43,222 bases of DNA, taken from the NCBI GenBank assembly GCA_022072045.1, contig JAJVIL010000048.1, positions 1 through 43,222 of the forward strand. Direction: 5' to 3'. Below the pieces are notes generated by a model. That model ran no database searches and had not been told where the DNA came from. It saw only the letters and a list, made by a program, of their open reading frames with translations. How positions within the stretch are numbered: the stretch's first letter is position 1; each line of letters begins with the position of its first letter. Position numbers and translations under genes: made by a program. Of this stretch, positions 32,583-40,432 are shown in pieces. The stretch comes from Burkholderiaceae bacterium (lineage in GTDB: Bacteria; Pseudomonadota; Gammaproteobacteria; Burkholderiales; Burkholderiaceae_C).

Positions 32583-34051
32583 GACGCGCCTCCCCGCGGT
32601 TTCACCGGCGCCGGCCGGCCGGCGAGCACGCCGGATGCCTCGACGATCGGGCCGATCAGGTGCTCGCGCTTGGGCGCCATCAAGTGGACGCCGGCCACGC
32701 CGTCGATTGCGCGAATGTGCTGGATCGTTTCTACGCAGATTCGGGTGCCCTCCGCCACCGGGTCGATCGCCCGCTCCAGCCGCGCGACCAGTGATTCGGG
32801 GACGTGCACCCCCGGCACCTGCTCGCGCATCCAGCGCGCGCCACGTGCGGAAACCAGCGGGCCGACGCCGACGATGATTGCGCAGCGACGATGCAGGCCT
32901 TCGGCGCGTACCGCAGCCATGTAGCGCTCGAGCATCGGCACATCGAAACAGAATTGGGTCTGCGCGAAGCGTGCGCCTGCGGCAACCTTGCGCGCCAGAC
33001 GCAGCGGGCGCTCTTCGTATGGCGGTGCGAATGGGTTCTCGACCGCGCCCAGCAGTAGGTGTGGGCGGGCGGTCAGCCGGCGGCCCGAGCGATAGAGCCC
33101 GTCGTCGCGAAGCCGACGCGCGGTGTCGAGCAGCGACACGGCATCGAGATCGAACACCGGCTTCGCGCCGGGGTCGTCGCCGTTGGCGATGCCGTCGCCG
33201 GTCAGGCACAGCAAGTGTCGAATGCCCAGCGCTGCAGCGGCCAGGATATCGCCCTGGATCGCGATCCGATTGCGGTCGCGGCAGGTCATCTGCATCACCG
33301 GTTCGAAACCGGCGCGCTGCAGGATCAACGACACGCCCAGACTCGACATGTGGCAGTGCGCGCCGGGTGCATCGGTGACGTTCAGTGCGTCGACCCAGCC
33401 GGCATAGTGGTGGGTACGCGTCAGCACGTCGGTGGCATCGGCCGAGTCGGGCGGCGAGCACTCCGAAGTGACGACGAAATGCCGATTACGCAGCAGAAAC
33501 TCGAGCCGACTGCCGCACACCGGCTCGTCGTGCACCGGCGCCTCGGTGACCAGCGCTGGCGGCCATGGATGCTGGCGCAGCACGCGCAACCAACTCGAGC
33601 GACCTGCATGCTGATGTTCGAGCGGCGGGTTCGGCTGCGCCGGCAGCGCACGAGCATGCATGCGGCTGGCACCGCGCCGCGCTTCGATCCACACGCAGCG
33701 CATGTGCGGCAACACCTCGCAGCCGCCGTCGCTGCGCACGCCACCGCACGGGCCATTGCGCATCGACTTCGGACAGTTCATCGGACACGCCATGCCGGTG
33801 GCCGAAAGCACGCAGGCGCCGCACATGCGACAGTCGAATAACGCGCCCTTTACGATGCGCTCGAGCGCGGCTACTGGGCGCTCAACGCGCTCGAACCCGA
33901 TACGACGCACCAACGGGCGCAGCGCATCGAGCACACGCTGCAGCGCCCGGTACGACGCGTCGACGGCACCGGCGTGCCGGACGGTCCACAGGCGGAGGGC
34001 TTGCACGGGTGTCGTCCGGCTTTCGGTCGCAGGCAGCAGCGGCCGCGGCAA
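32564..34051 (-). CDS. MetV-MetF fusion: methylenetetrahydrofolate reductase with Cys-rich N-terminal domain
   Basis: A 495-residue two-domain protein. Residues 15-125 match the zinc-binding MTHFR_C/MetV domain: LRLWTVRHAG, then cysteines C74, C77, C80, C89, C93, C102, C111 and C119 (CRMCGACV, MACPMNCPKSMRNGPCGG). Residues about 185-480 are a MetF TIM barrel (FVVTSECSPPDSADATD, LNVTDAP, LLCLTGDG, FAQTQFCFD). In acetogens MetV and MetF are separate subunits. Here the enzyme likely runs in the oxidative direction, turning methyl-H4folate into methylene-H4folate. The called start is TTG 34051; GTG 34006 would begin right at the family's usual N-terminus and may be correct. Confidence 0.88.
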   Translation of the reverse strand: MPRPLLPATESRTTPVQALRLWTVRHAGAVDASYRALQRVLDALRPLVRRIGFERVERPVAALERIVKGALFDCRMCGACVLSATGMACPMNCPKSMRNGPCGGVRSDGGCEVLPHMRCVWIEARRGASRMHARALPAQPNPPLEHQHAGRSSWLRVLRQHPWPPALVTEAPVHDEPVCGSRLEFLLRNRHFVVTSECSPPDSADATDVLTRTHHYAGWVDALNVTDAPGAHCHMSSLGVSLILQRAGFEPVMQMTCRDRNRIAIQGDILAAAALGIRHLLCLTGDGIANGDDPGAKPVFDLDAVSLLDTARRLRDDGLYRSGRRLTARPHLLLGAVENPFAPPYEERPLRLARKVAAGARFAQTQFCFDVPMLERYMAAVRAEGLHRRCAIIVGVGPLVSARGARWMREQVPGVHVPESLVARLERAIDPVAEGTRICVETIQHIRAIDGVAGVHLMAPKREHLIGPIVEASGVLAGRPAPVKPRGGASCPLLA

Positions 34052-34118
34052 GGTTCTTGTCAGTGCCGGCGGCAGCGGGCGTTCGACAGATTGCTCTGCA
34101 TGCCGAGCGTTGGCGCGA

Positions 34119-36056
34119 TCAGGCCGGCACCGCAGCGATCAGCCGCTTGGCGGCGGCCACCGCAGCGACCGCGTCGAGCGCGAACCCGTCCGCACCGATC
34201 TGCTGCGCAAACTGCTCGCTCAGCGGCGCGCCGCCGACGATCACCTTGCATGCCGGTCGCAGGCCGCGATCGTCGAGCGCGCGGATCACCTCGCGCATCT
34301 CCATCATCGTCGTGGTCAGCAGCGCTGACAGGCCGAGCAAGTCCGGCCGATGCTGTGCGACTGCCTCGCAGAATTGCACACGCGAGACGTTGACACCAAG
34401 ATCGACCACCTCGAAGCCCACGCCGCGCAGCATCGTCACGACGAGGTTCTTGCCGATGTCGTGCATGTCACCGGTGACGGTGCCGATGACCACCTTGCCG
34501 CGCAGCTGCTCGCCGCTGTGGCTGAGGTGGGGCTCGAGCACGCCGACCGCGGTGCTCATCGCGCGGGCCGCCAGCAGCACCTCGGGGATGAAGGCCTGAC
34601 CGGTTGCCATGCGCTTCCCGACCGCGTCGATCGCGGTGATCAGCCCTTGCTCCAGAATCTGCTCCGCCGGCACACCTTGCTGGAGCAGCGCGCTCACGTG
34701 CTCCTTGATGGCGATGTGCTTTCCCTTGGCGACGTCGAGTCGCACCGCGGTAAAGACATCGTCGGGGAGGGTGGTTGCCACCGCAGCCGGCGAACTCGGC
34801 GCGGCCGCCCGGGCGATCGATGCCAGAGTCTGCGGTCGCGCGCTGCCGGCCAGCGCTGCAGTCGTGCCCTCCTTCAGCGCGCGTTCGCCGATACGCTGCA
34901 AGCGCGCGAAGATGGCGCCGGGCGGCACCTGGTCGGCGATGCCGATCAGCATGCGCCGGCCCGGCGCGATCGCCTGGAACAACTGGCTCATGTAGGCCTC
35001 GAAGTCGGCGTCACTCGTTTCGGCCAGCACGATCGTCGACGGAATGCCGCCCCACAACGTGAGGCGACTGCTCCAGCGCCGGTAGTACTCGGCCAGGCTG
35101 ATCTTTGTCATTGGCGCGGGACAGATCGACTCGGCGATGTGCATGCCCGAGTCGCGGACCAGATCCATCAGGCCCTCGTTCTCGCCGTCGCAATGGCCCA
35201 GCAGCAGCTTGCCGCGGGCCGCCAGCGCACGAGCCGCCTTGCCAACCCAGGGCGAGATCTCGCGCTCGAAGTACGGCGGGTAGGTCAGCATGTCGTCGTA
35301 GTTGGCGCCCCACCACACGACCTCTGCGGGGGACTCGGTACATATGCGCAAGGCCTTGTCGAACAGCGGCTCGAGCCGGGCAGCCAACTCCATCAGATTT
35401 GCGTTGTGATCGGTGTAGTGGAAGAAGAATTGCGTCGGGTCGATCAGGTCGCGCTGGATCTGATGGACCGGCGAGGCCCCCATGTATCCCTGGGCCACGG
35501 CCACGCCGTCGTCGCGCAGTTCCTCGCGCTGCCAGCGCTCGAAGCGGGCGAAATTCGGAACCACGTCCATGTGCTCGAACAGCCAGCACGCCGCCGGATA
35601 GTCGGCCGGCGACTTGATCAGGTGGTCGATGATCATCGGGCTGGTGATGCCGAGCTTCTGCGATGCCTCGTCGTAGAACATCGTGGTCGAGACCTTGCCC
35701 AGTGGCGTGTGGTACTCCACCGTGATGCGCCCGTTGTCGCGCTGGACGCGGACTTCGATGTCGCGCGGCAGCACGAAGTCGTAGACCGTGTCGCGCGTCC
35801 CGAACACGCCGATGCCGCGGTGCAAGTACATCTTCTGCTGCTCGGCGTCGAGCAGGTTGTCGGCGAAGCGGAAATAGACCGACCAGCCCTCCGCACGCGC
35901 AATGTCGTTCTGCGGAGTGTTCGCGTAGGGTTTCGGCAGCGTGCCCGAGAACGAATTGGCCAGGTACCACAGATCCAGCCGTGGCACGTAGGGCACACGG
36001 TCGACCTCCTGGCCGCGCAACGCCGCGAGTATGCGGCTCTTGTGGGTGAACGTCAT
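34119..36056 (-). CDS. UroD-type methyltransferase fused to corrinoid-binding domain (CmuA-like architecture)
   Basis: A 645-residue fusion. Residues 1-400 form a uroporphyrinogen-decarboxylase-type methyltransferase (HKSRILAALRGQEVDRVPYV at the start; H288/C289 in GHCDGEN and C312 in ESICPAP are candidate zinc ligands). From about 425 comes a helical cobalamin cap domain and a Rossmann B12 domain with D530-M-H532-D-I-G535, so the His cobalt ligand is present. The fusion lets one polypeptide remove the methyl group from a substrate and carry it on cobalt. CmuA of chloromethane degraders has the same domain order, while anaerobe systems usually use two proteins. First catalytic gene of the operon. 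The methyl donor is unknown; the ABC importer argues against a gas such as chloromethane. Confidence 0.9.
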   Translation of the reverse strand: MTFTHKSRILAALRGQEVDRVPYVPRLDLWYLANSFSGTLPKPYANTPQNDIARAEGWSVYFRFADNLLDAEQQKMYLHRGIGVFGTRDTVYDFVLPRDIEVRVQRDNGRITVEYHTPLGKVSTTMFYDEASQKLGITSPMIIDHLIKSPADYPAACWLFEHMDVVPNFARFERWQREELRDDGVAVAQGYMGASPVHQIQRDLIDPTQFFFHYTDHNANLMELAARLEPLFDKALRICTESPAEVVWWGANYDDMLTYPPYFEREISPWVGKAARALAARGKLLLGHCDGENEGLMDLVRDSGMHIAESICPAPMTKISLAEYYRRWSSRLTLWGGIPSTIVLAETSDADFEAYMSQLFQAIAPGRRMLIGIADQVPPGAIFARLQRIGERALKEGTTAALAGSARPQTLASIARAAAPSSPAAVATTLPDDVFTAVRLDVAKGKHIAIKEHVSALLQQGVPAEQILEQGLITAIDAVGKRMATGQAFIPEVLLAARAMSTAVGVLEPHLSHSGEQLRGKVVIGTVTGDMHDIGKNLVVTMLRGVGFEVVDLGVNVSRVQFCEAVAQHRPDLLGLSALLTTTMMEMREVIRALDDRGLRPACKVIVGGAPLSEQFAQQIGADGFALDAVAAVAAAKRLIAAVPA

Positions 36057-36100
36057 GGTCGGGTCTCGGGCGTATGGGAGTGGGGCACCGTCTTACGGGG

Positions 36101-36122
36101 CTCGGCCCGTGTTCGGGCCGGG
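36101..36122. terminator. GC hairpin between binding-protein and methyltransferase genes
   Basis: CGGCCCG (36103-36109) and CGGGCCG (36114-36120) form a perfect stem with a TGTT loop, extendable by a wobble pair and a C-G pair. It sits in the 89-base spacer after the binding-protein stop. With no T run it is more likely a partial terminator or RNA-stability element that keeps binding-protein mRNA abundant, as in many ABC operons. Confidence 0.5.
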
Positions 36123-36145
36123 CCCAATCGGCGTCTGCTGCGGCT

Positions 36146-37456
36146 TCAGCCGTAGTAGCGTTTGGCGCGTCTCTCAGCTTCGGCCGCCGCGTCCTGCGGG
36201 CTCTTGCCGCCGACGCATGCGGAGGCGAACATGTCGACGACGATCCAGTCTGCAAGGCAGGCCGCCGATGCGTAGCCGAGCGTGCCGGCGTAGCTGTGGG
36301 GCTGCATGCGCGCGACGACACCCTTGAACGGTGCGTACTTGGGATCGTCGTTCCAGAACGGGTTGTCGTCGTAGGCCTTCAGGGGGTGGCTCACATAGCC
36401 GAGCGACGCGGCTTGCCAGGGCTGGTACTGCTCGCGCTCCCACATGAACCGCAGGAACTCCTTGGCCGCGTTCGGGTACTTGCCGTACTTAAACACCATG
36501 GCCTGCGACAGCAGGTGCAATTCGGTCGGGCGGCCCACCGGCCCGACGATCATCGGCGCATGATCCATGTCGGCCGCGACCGCCTTCTTTGCCGGATCGT
36601 TCGAGGTCTTGGCGGCGTAGTAGATCGATATGCCGTTGGACGTGAGGCTGATCTTGCCTTCGAGGAATGCGTTGTTGTTCGCCACGCCGCTCCAGCCGGC
36701 CACGCCCTCGATGAAGGTCTTCGAGAGCTGCTGCATGTACTCGATGGCACGGATCGTTTCGGCGCTGTTGATGGCGACCTGGTTCTTCTCGTTGACCAAC
36801 CTGCCGCCGAAGCCCCACAGCACGTTGTGCATCCAGGTCTCGCTGTCGCCGGTGGCGTGAGACAGCGCGAAGCCGGCCGGATGGCCGTTCTTCTGCAGCG
36901 CCTGGCAGAGCCTCAGGTAGTCGTCGAAGTTGGTCGGGAACTTCGCGAAGCCAGCCTCCTTAACCCACGAGACGCGGTAGTTCAGCAACGCGCCGCTCGC
37001 GCCGAGCGGCAGCCCGATCCAGCGCCCCTTGGCGGTGGTGCCGTAGGTGCGCGCTGTCGGGAACCAGCCGCCGTACTTGTTGCCGAGGTATTCGGCCAGA
37101 TCGGTGATGTCGACGAGCTTGTCGGGGTACAGGTGCGGGTCGTCGAGCCAGCCGACGATGACGTCGGGTCCAGCGCCGACGTTGGCCGCAACCGCCGCCT
37201 TGGGGCGAACGTCCTCCCAGTTCTCGTGGTCGGTGCGCACCTCGATGCCGTACTTCTCGCTGAACTTCTTGGTGTTGGCCATCCACATGTCTTCGTCGGG
37301 CTGGACGAACCGCTTCCAGCGCAGCACGCGCAGCTTGGCGCCCTTCTCGGGCTTGAAGCTGGTCTGCGCCTGCGCGCTGTGGATCCAGAACATCGGACCG
37401 GCTGCGGCCAGTACCCCGGTCGTGCCGACGATCTTGCGCCTAACGTGATTCGTCAT
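36146..37456 (-). CDS. ABC transporter periplasmic substrate-binding protein (family 1)
   Basis: A 436-residue family-1 solute-binding protein. The N-terminus has an Arg pair and a hydrophobic run (RRKIVGTTGVLAAAG), possibly a Tat-type signal, with likely cleavage near SAQAQ. The mature part has the two-lobe pattern of MalE/UgpB proteins (NVGAGPDVIVGWLDDPHLYP, LPLGASGALLNYRVSWVKEAG, FLEGKISLTSNG). ATG 37456 carries a GAGGAG site, so the 61 extra open codons upstream are rejected. It delivers substrate to the two permeases in the same operon. Family members bind oligosaccharides, polyols, sugar phosphates or occasionally betaines, which limits but does not name the ligand. Confidence 0.92.
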   Translation of the reverse strand: MTNHVRRKIVGTTGVLAAAGPMFWIHSAQAQTSFKPEKGAKLRVLRWKRFVQPDEDMWMANTKKFSEKYGIEVRTDHENWEDVRPKAAVAANVGAGPDVIVGWLDDPHLYPDKLVDITDLAEYLGNKYGGWFPTARTYGTTAKGRWIGLPLGASGALLNYRVSWVKEAGFAKFPTNFDDYLRLCQALQKNGHPAGFALSHATGDSETWMHNVLWGFGGRLVNEKNQVAINSAETIRAIEYMQQLSKTFIEGVAGWSGVANNNAFLEGKISLTSNGISIYYAAKTSNDPAKKAVAADMDHAPMIVGPVGRPTELHLLSQAMVFKYGKYPNAAKEFLRFMWEREQYQPWQAASLGYVSHPLKAYDDNPFWNDDPKYAPFKGVVARMQPHSYAGTLGYASAACLADWIVVDMFASACVGGKSPQDAAAEAERRAKRYYG

Positions 37457-37494
37457 CTCACTCTCCTCTGGGTTGGACGGATTGCCGCGCAGCG

Positions 37495-38373
37495 CTACTC
37501 CGCGACGGCATGCATTCCGAAGAAACGCTTGTTCGATGAGGTCTGGTTCTCGTAGATCGAACCCTGATTCAGCGCCGGTGGCAGCGGCATGCGCACCGGG
37601 CAATCGACGATGCGTGGCTCGATCGTTTCGCTGCCGCACAGCAGTCGTTGCCGGAAGTCGTCATAGTCAGGGATGCCCATCAAGGGGAAGGCATCGGCGG
37701 CGGCCATCTCGTACAACAGCAGGCCACGCGATCGATTCGATCGGTTCTGAGCCGAACCGTGGACGAGGCGCACGTGATGGAAGGAGCACGATCCGGCCGG
37801 GCCGAGACAGGGCACCGCATCGGCAATCTTGAGGCCCGATGCTTCGAAGTCCATCGCCCCGCAGAAGCGCCCATCAGCGCCGTGATGGTCGTAGGTGGGC
37901 CCCTTGTGCGTACCGGGGACGACGTACATCGCGCCGTTCTCGACGTTGGTGTCGTCTAGCATCACACCCACCGCCAGCAGGTCGTCGTTGGTGTGCGGAT
38001 AGAACGGCCAATCCTGGTGCCACTCGACCGGCGAACCGAAGCGCGCCGCCTTGAGGTTGAGCTTGGATCCGTGCAGCCGCACGCCCTCGCCGAGCAATTG
38101 ACGCAGCACCTGCAGCAACCGTGGCGATCGCATGAACTCGGCGAACACCGGATGAACCTTGTGCGGGGCCTTGATCCGCCGCACGCGCGGTTCGGCCCCG
38201 CTGTGGCCTGGCTCCAGGTCGAACACGCTGTCATGCTGGCTGACGCCGCGAGAGCGCTCTACCAGATCGGCCAGAACCTGCGTCATCGTCTGTCGAGTCG
38301 GCGCGTCGGCCAAACCTTCGACGACGATCGCCCCCTGCTCGCGGTAAGTGTCGACTTGGGATCGGCTCAACAT
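37495..38373 (-). CDS. Phytanoyl-CoA dioxygenase (PhyH)-family Fe(II)/2-oxoglutarate enzyme
   Basis: A 292-residue double-stranded beta-helix protein. The iron triad H119-x-D121 (VEWHQDWPF) and H205 (LVHGSAQNRS) is visible, with R214 or R216 as the likely 2-oxoglutarate anchor. PhyH enzymes hydroxylate a C-H next to a polar group, as in ectoine or proline hydroxylation and phosphonate oxidation. It lies between the permease and binding-protein genes with 30- and 38-base gaps, so it belongs to the operon. It may hydroxylate the imported substrate or its demethylated product. It also means the pathway needs oxygen at one step, while the corrinoid step needs reduced cobalt. Confidence 0.88.
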   Translation of the reverse strand: MLSRSQVDTYREQGAIVVEGLADAPTRQTMTQVLADLVERSRGVSQHDSVFDLEPGHSGAEPRVRRIKAPHKVHPVFAEFMRSPRLLQVLRQLLGEGVRLHGSKLNLKAARFGSPVEWHQDWPFYPHTNDDLLAVGVMLDDTNVENGAMYVVPGTHKGPTYDHHGADGRFCGAMDFEASGLKIADAVPCLGPAGSCSFHHVRLVHGSAQNRSNRSRGLLLYEMAAADAFPLMGIPDYDDFRQRLLCGSETIEPRIVDCPVRMPLPPALNQGSIYENQTSSNKRFFGMHAVAE

Positions 38374-38403
38374 CTTGCTTCCCTTTCCGGTGCCGCGGCG
38401 CGG

Positions 38404-39303
38404 TCACTCCTTGATCGCGCCGGTCAGACCCGACACGTAGTACTCCACGAAGAACGAGTACAAGATGGCCACCGGCAGCGACCCGAACAGTGCGCCGGCC
38501 ATCAGTGAACCCCAGTGGTAGACATCGCCGTCGACCAGTTCGGTCAACACCCCCACCGGGATCGTCTTGTTCTCCGACGACGACACAAAAGTTAGCGCGT
38601 AGATGAACTCGTTCCACGACAGCGTGAACGCGAAGATGCCTGCCGAAATCAGCCCGGGCACTGCCAGCGGCAGCACGATCTTGGTGAGGATCTGCCAGCG
38701 TGTGGCGCCGTCGATCAGCGCGCACTCCTCGAGCTCGAACGGAATCGACTTGAAGTAACCCATCAACAACCAGGTGCAGAACGGGATCAGGAAAGTCGGG
38801 TAGGTGAGGATCAGCGCCCAGCGCGAGTCGAACAACCCGAGCGTGTACACCATCGTGGCCAGCGGAATGAACAGGATCGACGGCGGCACCAGGTAGGCGG
38901 CGTAAACAGTCAGGCCGAACCATCGACTGCCTCTAAAGCGCAACCGCTCCGCCGCATAGGCTGCCAGCACACTGGCCAGCAAGGAGATGAACGTCGAGCT
39001 GACCGACACCAGGATCGTGTTCCACAGCCATTCCGGGTATGAGGTCTCGAACAACAGTTTCTTGACGTTGTGCAGCGTCGGGTTCCAGACCCAGAACGGG
39101 CTGTTGCGTTCGTAGTCGTAGATGTCGTCGTTGCTCTTGAAAGTCGTTACCGCCATCCAGTAGAACGGGAACAGCAGTACGAACCCGAAGATCGCCAGCG
39201 GAAAGTAGATGGTGATCAGCTTGCGCGGCCACGACATCAGATAGTCCATGCCGCCATCCGAATCGGGGCGACTGGTCGCGACGGCAATTCCTGACGCGGC
39301 CAT
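38404..39303 (-). CDS. Carbohydrate-type ABC transporter permease (MalG-like)
   Basis: A 299-residue permease with six predicted membrane helices. The cytoplasmic EAA loop is ELEECALIDGATRWQILTKI, and the C-terminal end of the family (GLTGAIKE) is present. Length and helix order match the MalG/UgpE branch of CUT1 importers. Its ATG is one base from the stop of the other permease gene, so they are co-translated. It forms a heterodimer with that permease. Confidence 0.93.
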   Translation of the reverse strand: MAASGIAVATSRPDSDGGMDYLMSWPRKLITIYFPLAIFGFVLLFPFYWMAVTTFKSNDDIYDYERNSPFWVWNPTLHNVKKLLFETSYPEWLWNTILVSVSSTFISLLASVLAAYAAERLRFRGSRWFGLTVYAAYLVPPSILFIPLATMVYTLGLFDSRWALILTYPTFLIPFCTWLLMGYFKSIPFELEECALIDGATRWQILTKIVLPLAVPGLISAGIFAFTLSWNEFIYALTFVSSSENKTIPVGVLTELVDGDVYHWGSLMAGALFGSLPVAILYSFFVEYYVSGLTGAIKE

Positions 39304-39304
39304 G

Positions 39305-40261
39305 TCAGTCCTTGCCTCCCTGCTGCCATGCGCGGTTCTGCAGCCCGAAGAAACTGATCAGGACCGCCGCAACCAGGAACGGCACCATCGCCACCGCGAT
39401 CGCGGCGCCTTCGGCCAGCTGCCCACCGGGGATCGCGCGCTGGAACGACAGCGTGGCCATCAGGTGCGTGGCGTTGACCGGCCCGCCGCGGGTCAGCACG
39501 TAGATGAGCTGGAAGTCGGCAAACGTGAACAACACGGAAAACGTCATCACGATCGCGACGATCGGCGTCAGCAGCGGGTAGGTGATGAACCGGAAGCGCT
39601 GCCAGCGCGTGGCACCGTCGATCGTGGCGGCCTCGTACAGCGTCGGTGAGATGGTCTGCAGGCCCGCCAGCAGCGAGATCGCCACAAATGGGATGCCACG
39701 CCAGATGTTGGCCGCCACGACTGCGGCGCGCGCGTTCCATCTGTCGCCCAGAAAATCAATATAGCTATCCATCACCCCGGCCTTGATCAGGACCCAGGAG
39801 ACGATCGAGAACTGACTGTCGTAGATCCACCAGAAGGCGATGGCTGACAAAGTGGTGGGCACGATCCAGGGCAACAGCAGGATCGCTCGGATGAACGACT
39901 TGAATGCGATGTTCTGATTCAAGAGCAGCGCAAGGGCCAAGCCGAGGCCGAACTTGGCGACACTGGCCACCGCTGTGTAGCCGATGGTGTTGCCAACCGA
40001 CAACCAGAACACGCCGTCCTTGGCCAGCGATACGAAGTTGTCGAAGCCGACGAACACGCCGGCACGGCCGATCTTGGTGTCGGTCAGACCGAGCCACAGC
40101 CCGAGGCCGAGCGGGTAGGTCAGGAAGACCAGCAAGATGACTGCCGCCGGCAGGATGAACAACAGACCCAGCGAGTCGGCGCTCTGATTCAGGTGGTCGA
40201 GGAGGCTGCGCCTCCGCGGGAAGGCCGCTGCAAGATGGCCCGGACTCAAAGGCTGCTGCAT
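39305..40261 (-). CDS. Carbohydrate-type ABC transporter permease (MalF-like)
   Basis: A 318-residue permease with six main membrane helices, the first at about residue 33 (FILPAAVILLVFLTYPLGLG). The EAA loop is LYEAATIDGATRWQRFRFIT. It matches the MalF/UgpA branch. ATG 40261 lacks a visible ribosome site and lies only 5 bases from one arm of the inverted operator repeat, so the true start may be further inside or the transcript nearly leaderless. It is the first gene of the ten-gene minus-strand operon. Confidence 0.9.
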   Translation of the reverse strand: MQQPLSPGHLAAAFPRRRSLLDHLNQSADSLGLLFILPAAVILLVFLTYPLGLGLWLGLTDTKIGRAGVFVGFDNFVSLAKDGVFWLSVGNTIGYTAVASVAKFGLGLALALLLNQNIAFKSFIRAILLLPWIVPTTLSAIAFWWIYDSQFSIVSWVLIKAGVMDSYIDFLGDRWNARAAVVAANIWRGIPFVAISLLAGLQTISPTLYEAATIDGATRWQRFRFITYPLLTPIVAIVMTFSVLFTFADFQLIYVLTRGGPVNATHLMATLSFQRAIPGGQLAEGAAIAVAMVPFLVAAVLISFFGLQNRAWQQGGKD

Positions 40262-40266
40262 CGAAG

Positions 40267-40278
40267 GTTTGCGCTACC
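40267..40278 (-). promoter_or_regulatory. Operator-like element, arm 1
   Basis: GTTTGCGCTACC on the plus strand; read on the minus strand it is GGTAGCGCAAAC, identical to the element at 40324-40335. It lies just before the first permease gene. The centre (GCGC with flanking TA/TT) resembles degenerate LacI-family operators, which usually have a central CpG. Confidence 0.6.
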
Positions 40279-40317
40279 TCGATCGCGGCGGCCGGCGGTT
40301 TCGATCGCGACAGCCGC

Positions 40318-40323
40318 TATGAT
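40318..40323 (+). promoter_or_regulatory. -10 promoter element for lacI-type gene
   Basis: TATGAT matches five of six bases of the sigma-70 -10 consensus and is directly followed by the second operator arm. A repressor bound there would cover the transcription start. The -35 region is weak. Confidence 0.5.
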
Positions 40324-40335
40324 GGTAGCGCAAAC
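40324..40335 (+). promoter_or_regulatory. Operator-like element, arm 2
   Basis: GGTAGCGCAAAC, a perfect inverted copy of 40267-40278 with 45 bases between the arms (57 bases centre to centre). It lies between the -10 and the regulator gene. Placing one copy before each divergent transcript fits autoregulation and joint control by the LacI-family protein. Confidence 0.6.
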
Positions 40336-40432
40336 ATATGCTGGCCGACACGCCGGCTCTTGTCAATCGAGGCAATCACCGGAGCACGCCATCGCCAGGA
40401 CCAGCCGGGAGCAGCGAGAGGGCAATTCTTCG

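Noticed and set aside
34119-36056. Calling this gene cmuA (chloromethane dehalogenase)
   Set aside because: The domain order fits, but the operon has a sugar-type importer and LacI regulator, which a gaseous substrate would not need. Homology strength cannot be measured here.
40262-40432. Cobalamin riboswitch before the corrinoid operon
   Set aside because: The 171-base spacer is fully explained by promoter and operator elements and shows no B12-box-like sequence or the expected length.
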